Assembly (NCBI GenBank): GCA_964498125.1 | Contig: CAZCGE010000060.1 | Coordinates: 1 to 55,008 of the forward strand | Origin: CAMDBL01 sp964498125 | Lineage (GTDB): Bacteria > Pseudomonadota > Alphaproteobacteria > Rhizobiales > Hyphomicrobiaceae | DNA: 55,008 bases | Direction: 5' to 3' | In this document: piece by piece, positions 17,645-24,762 of the stretch | Layout of the letters: every line of letters begins with the position of its first letter | How positions within the stretch are numbered: position 1 is the first letter of the stretch | The notes under the pieces: model-generated | Databases searched by the model: none | Seen by the model: the letters and a program-made list of their open reading frames with translations, nothing else | What the model was told of the DNA's origin: nothing | Position numbers and translations under genes: made by a program

Positions 17645-19378
17645 TCACCCAGCGATCGCCGCCGCGATCTTCTCGGCGACCATGATCGCCGGGATGTTGG
17701 TGTTGGCGCGCGGCACGGTCGGCATGACCGAGGCGTCGGCGATCCTTAGCCCAGCGACGTTGCGCACCCGGCCGGCGGGATCGACCACGGCATGATGATC
17801 GTCGGGCCGGCCCATGCGGCAGGTGCCGCACAGGTGGAACGTGCCCGCGACATTGGTCTTGATGTGCTCGGCCAGGCGCGCGTCATCGGCGGCCAGCTTC
17901 GCCAGATCCGACACGCCGCTGGTCAGCCCCGACAGCAGTCGGTCGCTGAGCGGCGGGAAAATGTCGAGCAGCCGCGCTATGGCGGCCGTCTTGAGCCTGT
18001 TGGCGGGCGTCAGCTGATTGAGCCGGCGCAGATTATCGGTGTAGCGCACCGGGAAAGGCCGGCCGCCGAGTGCACGCACCTCGTCGAACAGGATCATCTC
18101 GGTGGCGCGGCGGAAGCCCCCCATCATGCGCTGGAGATCGCGCTCGTCGTCCATGAAGTTGCATTCGACCCGTGGCGGCAGGTGCGGATCAGCCGACATC
18201 AGCGTGACGCGGCCGCGCGAAAACTGCTTCCACAGCACCGGGCCCATGTTGGCGATCTGCGCGCCGAGCCTGTTCCACGACGACTTGCTCTGGATGTTCA
18301 TGCACATGTCGGTCGGCGGACAGCCCGGCACGCCCGACGACCAGCGCATGCCGGTGACCTGCGAGGTTCTCAGGCTGTCTTGCTGGCGCGATGGCTTGCG
18401 CAGGTGCATGCCGATGAACAGCACCGGATGGTTCGACAGGTTGGCGCCGACGCCGGGCATGTCGGCGCGGACCTGGATGCCCTGGTCTTGCAGGTCCCTG
18501 GCCGGGCCGAAGCCGGCGCGCATCAGGATGGCGGGCGAGCGGATGGCGCCGGCGCTGAGGATCGTCTCGCGCGCGGCGAACGTGCGCGTCTCGCCCGCCA
18601 CATCGGCCGCGACGCCGGTGACGCGTCCTTCGGCCATCAAGAGGTCCGTCACTGTTGCAAACGGGATAATCGTCAGGTTGGGGCGGCGGCGGACCTCGGC
18701 CGTCAGATAGCTGATGGCACTGGAGGCGCGATGCTCGATCGTATTGCTCATCGGCAGCGAGCAGTAGCCATCGCGGAAGTCGCCGTTCATGTCGGCGACA
18801 TAGGGCATCTGGCGGGACTGGGCGAAGGCATGCACGGCGCGCGCCAGCGGCGTCCATTCCGCCTGCTTGACGCGACGGATGGTGACGGGACCGCCCTTGC
18901 CGTGCGCGTCGCCACCGAAGTCGAGGTCGGCTTCGAGCTTGCGGTAGAAGGGCAGCACGCCGGCCCAGTTCCACCCGGTGGCGCCGAGCGACTCCCATTC
19001 GGCGTAGTCGTCGGGCGTGCCGCGCAGCGCCACCATGCCCATCACCGAGGAGCCGCCGCCCATGATGCGGCCCTGATCCATGTTGACGGCGGCGGAGGTG
19101 TCGCGGCGGCGCCAGTGCACCTTCTGCTCGGGCCACATGTAGGCCTTGTTGTAATAGGAGGCCGGATAGATATCGAGCACGTCGGCGGGCTCGGCGCCGG
19201 GCGGCGTGTCGCGGCCCGCCTCCAGCAGCAGCACCGATCGATTGGAGTGCTCCGACAACCGAGCAGCCATGGCGCATCCCGCCGAGCCGCCACCGACGAC
19301 GATAATGTCGTAGCCGGTGCCCGTCGTGTCGAAGACGCGCCGGCGTCGTGGCTCGGTCTTGGACGGGTCAATGGCCAT
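17645..19378 (-). CDS. GMC-family FAD oxidoreductase (choline dehydrogenase-like)
   Basis: A 577-residue flavoenzyme oxidising an alcohol. The ADP-binding motif is DIIVVGGGSAGCAMAARLSE (from residue 24) with LLLEAGRD. GMC signatures follow: GGGSSVMGMVALRG, the FAD/substrate stretch ETILSAGAIRSPAILMRAGFGP, and the C-terminus GTFHLCGTCRMG ... DASVMPTVPRANTNIPAIMVAEKIA, where the His and the Asn of ANTN are the expected catalytic pair. The substrate (choline, polyethylene glycol, other alcohol) cannot be told. No betaine aldehyde dehydrogenase is near. It is divergent from the methyltransferase gene. Confidence 0.92.
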   Translation of the reverse strand: MAIDPSKTEPRRRRVFDTTGTGYDIIVVGGGSAGCAMAARLSEHSNRSVLLLEAGRDTPPGAEPADVLDIYPASYYNKAYMWPEQKVHWRRRDTSAAVNMDQGRIMGGGSSVMGMVALRGTPDDYAEWESLGATGWNWAGVLPFYRKLEADLDFGGDAHGKGGPVTIRRVKQAEWTPLARAVHAFAQSRQMPYVADMNGDFRDGYCSLPMSNTIEHRASSAISYLTAEVRRRPNLTIIPFATVTDLLMAEGRVTGVAADVAGETRTFAARETILSAGAIRSPAILMRAGFGPARDLQDQGIQVRADMPGVGANLSNHPVLFIGMHLRKPSRQQDSLRTSQVTGMRWSSGVPGCPPTDMCMNIQSKSSWNRLGAQIANMGPVLWKQFSRGRVTLMSADPHLPPRVECNFMDDERDLQRMMGGFRRATEMILFDEVRALGGRPFPVRYTDNLRRLNQLTPANRLKTAAIARLLDIFPPLSDRLLSGLTSGVSDLAKLAADDARLAEHIKTNVAGTFHLCGTCRMGRPDDHHAVVDPAGRVRNVAGLRIADASVMPTVPRANTNIPAIMVAEKIAAAIAG

Positions 19379-19709
19379 GGCGCGTCGGTCCTTTGCTCAA
19401 TCCCTGGCTTGGGGGGTACGTTGGGATGTCGACCATGCACTTGGGGGAGGGGGAGCGCGCGCCGTCCGCAGGCCTGCCCCGCGGATCATAAACGTACCGC
19501 TTGGGCGGTCGAACCGGAAGCCATGCCGTGACGTTCTTTTTTGCGCTCGCGCCGGTTGGCGGGAAGCCGGGTGTACCGACACCCCTTGCGTGGCCGATCT
19601 TGCTACATGGTCGAGAATGCGGCAAGGATTGCCACTGTGCTGAGTCGGATTGCTGCGTTGCTGTTGCTTCAACCCGCCAACCATTGGCGGCACTGGCCAG
19701 GCCATCCAC
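19379..19709. other. 331-bp divergent promoter region, no gene seen
   Basis: It lies between the divergently transcribed GMC oxidoreductase and the methyltransferase. It contains G-rich and A/T-mixed stretches, including a run of T near 19530, but no ORF with family character and no repeat arms I could confirm. Promoters for both genes are expected here. Confidence 0.4.
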
Positions 19710-20381
19710 ATGACCGAGGACAACGCACGGTCGGCAATGTCGACGGGGATCGCGCAAGACCCCGCCGAACCGACCCATCGCGAGCGCCGTGTGCTCAACG
19801 TCGGCGGCAACAGCAAGGCCATACCGATCCCGCCGCACTACTCTGGCTGGACCCACCACCTGCTCGACATCGACCCACGCGGCGCCCCCGACGTGCTGTG
19901 CGATGCGCGCGAGCTGGCGACGCATACGGCGGAAAGCTACGACGCCATCTACTGCTCGCACAACCTCGAACACTATTTCACCCACGACGTGCCGCGCGTA
20001 CTGAAGGGCTTCCTGCACGTGCTGCGGCCCGACGGTTTTGCCGAGATTCGCGTGCCCGATATTGGCGCGCTCATCCGCACCGTTGTCACGCGCAATCTCG
20101 AATTGGACGACGTCATCTACGTCTCTAAGGCAGGGCCGATCCTCGTTCGCGATGTCATCTACGGCTACGGCCGCGAGATCGAGGCAAGCGGGCAGGACTT
20201 CTATGCCCACAAGACCGGTTTTTCGCCGGCGGTGTTGCGCAAGGCGCTGGCGACCGCCGGCTTCCGCCAGCTCATGTTCGCCAACGGCGAGTTGGAGGTT
20301 CGGGTCATCGCCTTCAAGACCGCACCGACCGATTATCACCGCACGCTGTTCAAGATGGCAGATGGCGTCGTGGTGACCTGA
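19710..20381 (+). CDS. SAM-dependent methyltransferase (class I)
   Basis: About 223 residues. A Rossmann-type methyltransferase start is seen in RRVLNVGGNSKAI (motif I-like), LLDIDPRGAPDVLCDARELA (acidic residue of motif II), YDAIYCSHNLEHYFTHDV (the post-motif with the conserved HxLEH) and GFLHVLRPDGFAEIRVPDI. It is similar to predicted methyltransferases of cell-surface sugar clusters, but no sugar genes are near. The substrate is unknown. The ATG at 19710 is preferred; an in-frame ATG at 19737 is possible. Confidence 0.82.
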   Translation: MTEDNARSAMSTGIAQDPAEPTHRERRVLNVGGNSKAIPIPPHYSGWTHHLLDIDPRGAPDVLCDARELATHTAESYDAIYCSHNLEHYFTHDVPRVLKGFLHVLRPDGFAEIRVPDIGALIRTVVTRNLELDDVIYVSKAGPILVRDVIYGYGREIEASGQDFYAHKTGFSPAVLRKALATAGFRQLMFANGELEVRVIAFKTAPTDYHRTLFKMADGVVVT

Positions 20382-20387
20382 AGCGGT

Positions 20388-21080
20388 TCAGACACCGCCC
20401 ACGACCTGTTTCAATTTCTCGATCGCCGTCCGCGTCGTGGTCAGCACCTGGCGGCCGGGGACGTTAGCGATCTTGTGATAGGCGAGACTCAGCGAAAACT
20501 GGCCGAGCAGCAGCGCGTCGACGTCCTCCATCCCCTTCGCTGTCTCCGCCAGCATCAGATCATGTTTCTCGCGGTTCTTCTCGACCAGGATGACCTTGCG
20601 CGCGTCCTCGCGCACCTCACTCCTGGCCGTGAAGGACCGGCCATTGGCCTTGGCGTAGCGGTTCAAGTCGCGCATCAGGTCGTCGCGACTCCACGGCGAG
20701 GTGGTGATGATGCCGAACTTGGCGCCGGCCTTGAACGCCGCCTCGACGAGTCCGTCGAACGCCGTCAGCAGCGGCATCGTGTAGCGCGGGCGAATCTGCT
20801 CGATCGGCTCGCCGAACACCGAGCCGGTGAACAGCATCGCCGCCGGATTGCCCTTGGCGTTCTGGTCGACCAGCGCGGTGACGCGGGCATGGATCTCGGG
20901 CGTATAGATCCGATCACGGCCGATGTAGTCGAAATAGATCATGTCATCGATGGTGTGGCCGACCTGGGCCTCGGGCCACAACTCGCGGAAACCGTCCTCG
21001 ACATCGGCGACGACGAGCGACATGGGAGAGATGACGCCGATGCGTGGGGGCATGGGGGGCTCGCGTGGGGTGTCTGACAT
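20388..21080 (-). CDS. Asp/Glu/hydantoin racemase-superfamily protein lacking both catalytic cysteines
   Basis: A 230-residue protein with the aspartate/glutamate racemase fold: the N-terminal RIGVISPMSLVV, then GIITTSPWSRDD in the second half. In active racemases and isomerases two cysteines act as acid/base; here the first site reads AMLFTGSVFGEP and the second ALLLGQFSLSLA, so Ser/Thr and Gln stand where Cys is expected. It may be a degraded enzyme or use other chemistry, as some AroM-like and maleate isomerase-like proteins are divergent. The convergent methyltransferase ends 6 bp away. Confidence 0.6.
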   Translation of the reverse strand: MSDTPREPPMPPRIGVISPMSLVVADVEDGFRELWPEAQVGHTIDDMIYFDYIGRDRIYTPEIHARVTALVDQNAKGNPAAMLFTGSVFGEPIEQIRPRYTMPLLTAFDGLVEAAFKAGAKFGIITTSPWSRDDLMRDLNRYAKANGRSFTARSEVREDARKVILVEKNREKHDLMLAETAKGMEDVDALLLGQFSLSLAYHKIANVPGRQVLTTTRTAIEKLKQVVGGV

Positions 21081-21099
21081 CCTGATCGGTCGGGCTGCC

Positions 21100-21135
21100 C
21101 GGTCGGGGTCAGACCCATGGGTCTGACCCCGACCG
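21100..21135. repeat. Perfect 36-bp palindrome of the GGGGTCAGACCC family
   Basis: The left half CGGTCGGGGTCAGACCCA is the exact reverse complement of the right half, so 18 bp pair with 18 bp without a spacer. It lies between the enol-lactonase-like gene and the racemase-like gene. A weaker copy is at 6844-6869 and a half-copy at 10065-10076. It could form a cruciform or a transcription-ending stem. Confidence 0.85.
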
Positions 21136-21140
21136 TCCGT

Positions 21141-21923
21141 TCACCCCAAAAACTTCCTGAGCGCCGCGTTGAACTCCTTGGGGTGCGTCAGATTTGATAC
21201 GTGCGTCGCACCCGGGATAACGACGTAGCTGGACCCCTTCAGGTCCTCGCTCATCTTCTTCATCAGCGGTGGGAAGGGGCCATCCTCGGAGCCGACCAGG
21301 AATAGGGTCGGAGTCTTGATCTTGCCGACGTTCTCGGCCTGGTTGCCGCCGGCCAGCGCGCCGGTGCAGCCGTTGTAGCCCTCGATCGAGGTCTCGACGA
21401 TGGTCTGCGCCAAGGCCTTGATGCTGTCCGCGTACTGCGCCTTGAGATCGGCATTGAACCAGGGATCGATGGAGCCCGCGACCATCGCCTGCATGCCCTT
21501 CTCCGCCACCAGGACGCGGCGGTCGGCCCACTGCTTGGTCTGGTCCGGCGGGCTGTCGCCGCGGCAGTCGCAGACGGCGAGCCGATCGATACGATGGCCA
21601 TGCGCGATGCCGAGCTGCATGGCGGTGATGCCGCCAAGCGACAAGCCGCAGAAATGGCTCTTTTGGATACCGAGGTGATCCCACAGTCCGACCACGTCGC
21701 GCGCCAGCTGATCGAGCGTGTAGAACCCCGGCGTTGCAGTGGAATTGCCATGCCCGCGCACGTCATAGGTCAGCACGCGGAAATCCTTGCAGAACTCCGC
21801 CACCTGCGGCCACCACATGGTGTGGTCGAGCCGCAACGAGTTCGAGAAGGTGAGCCACGGCCCCGTCGAGGGGCCAGCCACCTCATAGTACATCTGGAAA
21901 CCGTTGACGTGCGCCTTGGGCAT
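21141..21923 (-). CDS. Alpha/beta hydrolase, 3-oxoadipate enol-lactonase-like
   Basis: A 260-residue hydrolase. The nucleophile elbow is GLSLGG (Ser in CGLSLGGITAMQ), the oxyanion region is LTFSNSLRLDHTMWWPQ, VLTYDVRGHGNS is the RGHG box, SEDG carries the acid position, and GATHVSNLTHP provides the His. The set of motifs matches PcaD, which hydrolyses beta-ketoadipate enol-lactone in aromatic degradation. No other pca gene is nearby, so the symbol is not assigned. The ATG at 21923 has GGAGG at a proper distance (reverse of CCTCC at 21931-21935). Confidence 0.85.
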   Translation of the reverse strand: MPKAHVNGFQMYYEVAGPSTGPWLTFSNSLRLDHTMWWPQVAEFCKDFRVLTYDVRGHGNSTATPGFYTLDQLARDVVGLWDHLGIQKSHFCGLSLGGITAMQLGIAHGHRIDRLAVCDCRGDSPPDQTKQWADRRVLVAEKGMQAMVAGSIDPWFNADLKAQYADSIKALAQTIVETSIEGYNGCTGALAGGNQAENVGKIKTPTLFLVGSEDGPFPPLMKKMSEDLKGSSYVVIPGATHVSNLTHPKEFNAALRKFLG

Positions 21924-22355
21924 GGCAAACCTCCGGATTGGGGTCGGGTGTGGTTTTTGGATGGCGCGAGCGTAGCACGGGGGCGGATGGGTGTTCCACC
22001 GGAGTGGCGCGGGGCTGGCATGACTCGATGAGGCGCTGCCTCAAAGGTGCGGTAGCTTCCGAGTTTTAGCTTGGTGATCCCTAATACGTTGAAGGGCAAG
22101 GAATCGCACGTTTCCACAATCAAGAACGCATCGCGAACGTTAGGCGCGCGCCCGCAACTGCGGCACCTCGTCAATGGAGCATGGACTTTTAGAATAGATT
22201 AACACTTTCTGATGCTTACCTGACGAATGAATGGAAATTCATGTGGATAAGGTCTTGCATGAACTGATTCGTTGAGTTACATTTGACTCAACATGCCCGG
22301 CCCCTCTGCTCCTCACGGAGTACGGGTCGGTCTTATTTCGTGGCATACTTGCCGT
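21924..22355. other. 432-bp gap, AT-rich right half, promoter area of the Abi gene
   Basis: No supported gene. Composition turns AT-rich from about 22180, unlike the flanks. It contains ATGAAT-GGAA-ATTCAT (22227-22242) and GTTGAGT/ACTCAAC (22271-22292), which are operator-like inverted repeats. A minus-strand frame ending upstream of the hydrolase was considered and rejected. Confidence 0.5.
22271..22292. promoter_or_regulatory. Operator-like inverted repeat upstream of the Abi/HEPN gene
   Basis: GTTGAGT (22271-22277) and ACTCAAC (22286-22292) are perfect 7-bp complements with 8 nt between, ending 63 nt before the start of the Abi gene. A repressor site is plausible but not shown. Confidence 0.35.
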
Positions 22356-23330
22356 ATGCCGATTCCCTACGCTAAGCCTCACCTCCCAATCAATGACCAG
22401 CTTGCGCTCTTAGAGAGACGCGGCATGACCATCACCGATAGAGTGAGGGCAGCCGACCACCTGCAGCGCATTGGCTATTACCGCTTGAGCGGCTATTGGT
22501 ACCCTAGCCGTCAAATTGAGACTGTCCTGAACGAGCACGGCAAGCCTACCGTTTGCGCTCGCGAAGAGTTCCGTGCAGGCACGACCTTCGCGCACGCTGT
22601 AGACCTCTGCATTTTCGACAAGAAACTTCGCCTCATTTTTCTCGATGCTTTTGAGCGGATCGAGGTGTCGTTGCGCGTTGAAGCCGCGCTTCTCTTGAGC
22701 GCCCACCATCCGCTCGCCCACCGCGATCCCCAACTACTTGATGCGAAGTTCGCGGTCACCCCAAACGCTGCCTCCGGCCGGACGCTTCATCAAGAGTGGC
22801 TAGAACGGCTCGACGTCCTTACCAGGAAATCGCGCGAGGAGTTTATCGGGAGCTTTCGCAAAAAATATAACACTGAGCTTCCCATGTGGATCGCGATTGA
22901 ACTTTGGGACTTTGGAACTTTGTCCCACTTCCTTGGCGGCATGCGCAAGCGTGACCTCAACGTGCTTGCTAAGCGCTACGGCCTACCGCACGGCCAGGCA
23001 CTTGTGGGCTTCGTCCGCAACCTCAACATAGCGCGAAATGTCTGCGCTCACCACGGTCGCTATTGGAATCGCGTCAACGTCAACCGCCCTTCACTGCCCA
23101 AAGTGGGTGAGGTTCCCCTGCTCGATCACCTGCACGACCCGGCAACGCAGAATGGTCGCCTCTATGTGACCGCGGCACTCACGCAGCACTTCATGAAAAT
23201 CATCTGTCCCAACTCGCAGTGGTCGACGCGCCTTCGGTCATTGATCGACAGTTTCCCGGCGGGTCCTGGCATCGAGTTCCACCATACTAACTTCCCCGTC
23301 AACTGGCAGATCCTCGACCTGTGGCAATAG
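22356..23330 (+). CDS. Abi-family (Abi_2) protein with HEPN RNase motif
   Basis: A 324-residue protein of the Abi_2 (AbiD/AbiF) family, associated with abortive phage infection. Typical elements are KPHLPINDQLALLERRGM at the N-terminus, LQRIGYYRLSGYWYP, FDKKLRLIFLDAFERIEVSLR and WIAIELWDFGTLSHFLGGM. The HEPN motif Rx4H is at Arg227-His232 (RNVCAH), so RNA cleavage as a toxin is expected. The ATG at 22356 is used because it gives the family N-terminus; an upstream ATG at 22293 adds a non-family tail. Codon use is closer to balanced than in neighbours, hinting at horizontal transfer. Confidence 0.9.
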   Translation: MPIPYAKPHLPINDQLALLERRGMTITDRVRAADHLQRIGYYRLSGYWYPSRQIETVLNEHGKPTVCAREEFRAGTTFAHAVDLCIFDKKLRLIFLDAFERIEVSLRVEAALLLSAHHPLAHRDPQLLDAKFAVTPNAASGRTLHQEWLERLDVLTRKSREEFIGSFRKKYNTELPMWIAIELWDFGTLSHFLGGMRKRDLNVLAKRYGLPHGQALVGFVRNLNIARNVCAHHGRYWNRVNVNRPSLPKVGEVPLLDHLHDPATQNGRLYVTAALTQHFMKIICPNSQWSTRLRSLIDSFPAGPGIEFHHTNFPVNWQILDLWQ

Positions 23331-23520
23331 ATCGGTCGAGCCCATGCATGACTGCCTTGTGCCTCCTGAGCAAAAAGCCAATAGCAGCTATTTTGTCTAG
23401 CGACTATTGGGAACCTGAGAGTGCGAGCGGTCACTGCTTCCCTGCAGCCTAATCCTGCTTGACCTTGCGTACGGCATTGCGGATGTGCACGCGCGTGTTC
23501 CACCGGCGCTGCAATCCAAA

Positions 23521-23718
23521 CTATCGCTGCACCGGCTTGTAGACGCCGGCGTCGCTGTCCCATTCGAGCTGGCCCATTTCCTTGGGGTGCTCCGCGGCCT
23601 CTTTCGCCTCGGCCCGCAACCGCGCCGCCACGGCGCGCTCGGCCGCTTTGCGCGACAACCACTTGTAGCCGACGATCAAGCCAGCGCCGGCGATGGCGAG
23701 AATGATCAGCTGAGGCAT
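23521..23718 (-). CDS. Small single-TM protein of unknown function
   Basis: A 65-residue product beginning at the ATG at 23718 with AAAGGG upstream. Residues 3-19 (QLIILAIAGAGLIVGYK) form a membrane anchor; the rest is a charged helix (RKAAERAVAARLRAEAKEAAEHPKEM), ending LEWDSDAGVYKPVQR. The WDxxxGVYxP tail is common in small alphaproteobacterial membrane proteins of unknown role. It is 55 bp upstream of sppA's end and possibly part of a different transcript; no function is claimed. Confidence 0.72.
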   Translation of the reverse strand: MPQLIILAIAGAGLIVGYKWLSRKAAERAVAARLRAEAKEAAEHPKEMGQLEWDSDAGVYKPVQR

Positions 23719-23773
23719 GGATGGACCCTTTCTGCATCGGCTCCAGGCGCGCCGTTGATTGGTCCCGGCAGCC

Positions 23774-24637
23774 TCAAAGCCCGTAACGAGACCACATGGC
23801 ACGTGCCTCCATTGCGGACAGTATATCATCTGCCGCCAACAGTGGCGGCACGGTGGCGGGCATTGTGCCAGGCATGGTGAACGCCGCTGTGGACAAGCTC
23901 GGTGAACGCAGCAATCGCGACAGTAGCCCGGCTGAGCCGAGCGGCACCAGCTTCAGCCGCACCTTATCGCCGTGCACCTCCCGCATGCGCGATCTGACGT
24001 CGCCGATACCATCGATCAGCCCGTGCTCGAGCGCCGTCTTGGCTGACCAGAATGCGCCAGAGAACAATTCGCCATCGGGCGCCGTGAGACGTCCGGCCCG
24101 ACGCTCCTTGACGACGCCGATGAACACGTCGTGGACGTCGCGTTGCAGGGCCTTGAGGCGAGCGATGTCGTCCGGGTTCTCCGGGCGGAATGGATCGAGC
24201 GAGCCCTTGCTCTCACCGGAGGTATAGACGCGCCGCTCGATGCCGAACCGCTCGATCGCCTTGTCGAGACCGAAGCCGGCCGAGATGACGCCAATGGAGC
24301 CGACGATCGAGGAGGGGTCGGCGTAGATCTCGTCGCCGGCCAGCGCCAGATAGTAGCCGCCCGAGGCCGCAAGATCCTCGCAGAAGACGTAGACCTTCTT
24401 CTTCTTTTCGTCGGCAAGCTGGCGGATGCGCTTGAAGATCAGGCTCGACTGCGCCGGCGAGCCGCCCGGCGAATTGATGACCACGGCCACCGATGGCGTC
24501 TTGGAAAGCGAGAAGGCGCGCTCGATCGGCGCGGCCAGTCCAGCGATCGAGAGCCCCGGCCGCAGCGGCGTTGTCAAGCCGATCACACCCGACAAACGCA
24601 GGACGGGAACGACGGGATGGCGCCCGAATGGCCACAT
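23774..24637 (-). CDS. sppA: S49 family signal peptide peptidase (short SppA type)
   Basis: A 287-residue serine protease of the S49 family, smaller than E. coli SppA and made of one domain. The nucleophile is Ser92 in DLAASGGYYLALAGDEIYA and the general-base lysine is Lys144 in YTSGESKGSLDPF, giving a Ser-Lys dyad. INSPGGSPAQSSLIF binds the substrate main chain. It probably clears leftover signal peptides at the inner membrane. The ATG at 24637 starts MWPFGRHPVVPVLRLSG; the frame is open 14 codons further upstream but without family features. Homologues are common next to small membrane genes. Confidence 0.92.
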   Translation of the reverse strand: MWPFGRHPVVPVLRLSGVIGLTTPLRPGLSIAGLAAPIERAFSLSKTPSVAVVINSPGGSPAQSSLIFKRIRQLADEKKKKVYVFCEDLAASGGYYLALAGDEIYADPSSIVGSIGVISAGFGLDKAIERFGIERRVYTSGESKGSLDPFRPENPDDIARLKALQRDVHDVFIGVVKERRAGRLTAPDGELFSGAFWSAKTALEHGLIDGIGDVRSRMREVHGDKVRLKLVPLGSAGLLSRLLRSPSLSTAAFTMPGTMPATVPPLLAADDILSAMEARAMWSRYGL

Positions 24638-24762
24638 GTTGGAATTTTCCCCGCGATGGTGAATGGCGCACGATCGCAACAGACGGCGGCTGCCGATCCT
24701 GCCGCGATGCCAGCCTTTCTAGGGCATTGCAGCGGATGCGGCCAGGGGGCAGTCAGACGCCG

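Noticed and set aside
17792..19531. 579-codon plus-strand frame
   Set aside because: Antisense of the GMC oxidoreductase, which has complete catalytic motifs.
21770..22174. Minus-strand frame with a CxxC start, MTRCRSCG
   Set aside because: Its C-terminal part is a frame-shifted shadow of the hydrolase gene and the N-terminal part is not recognisable.
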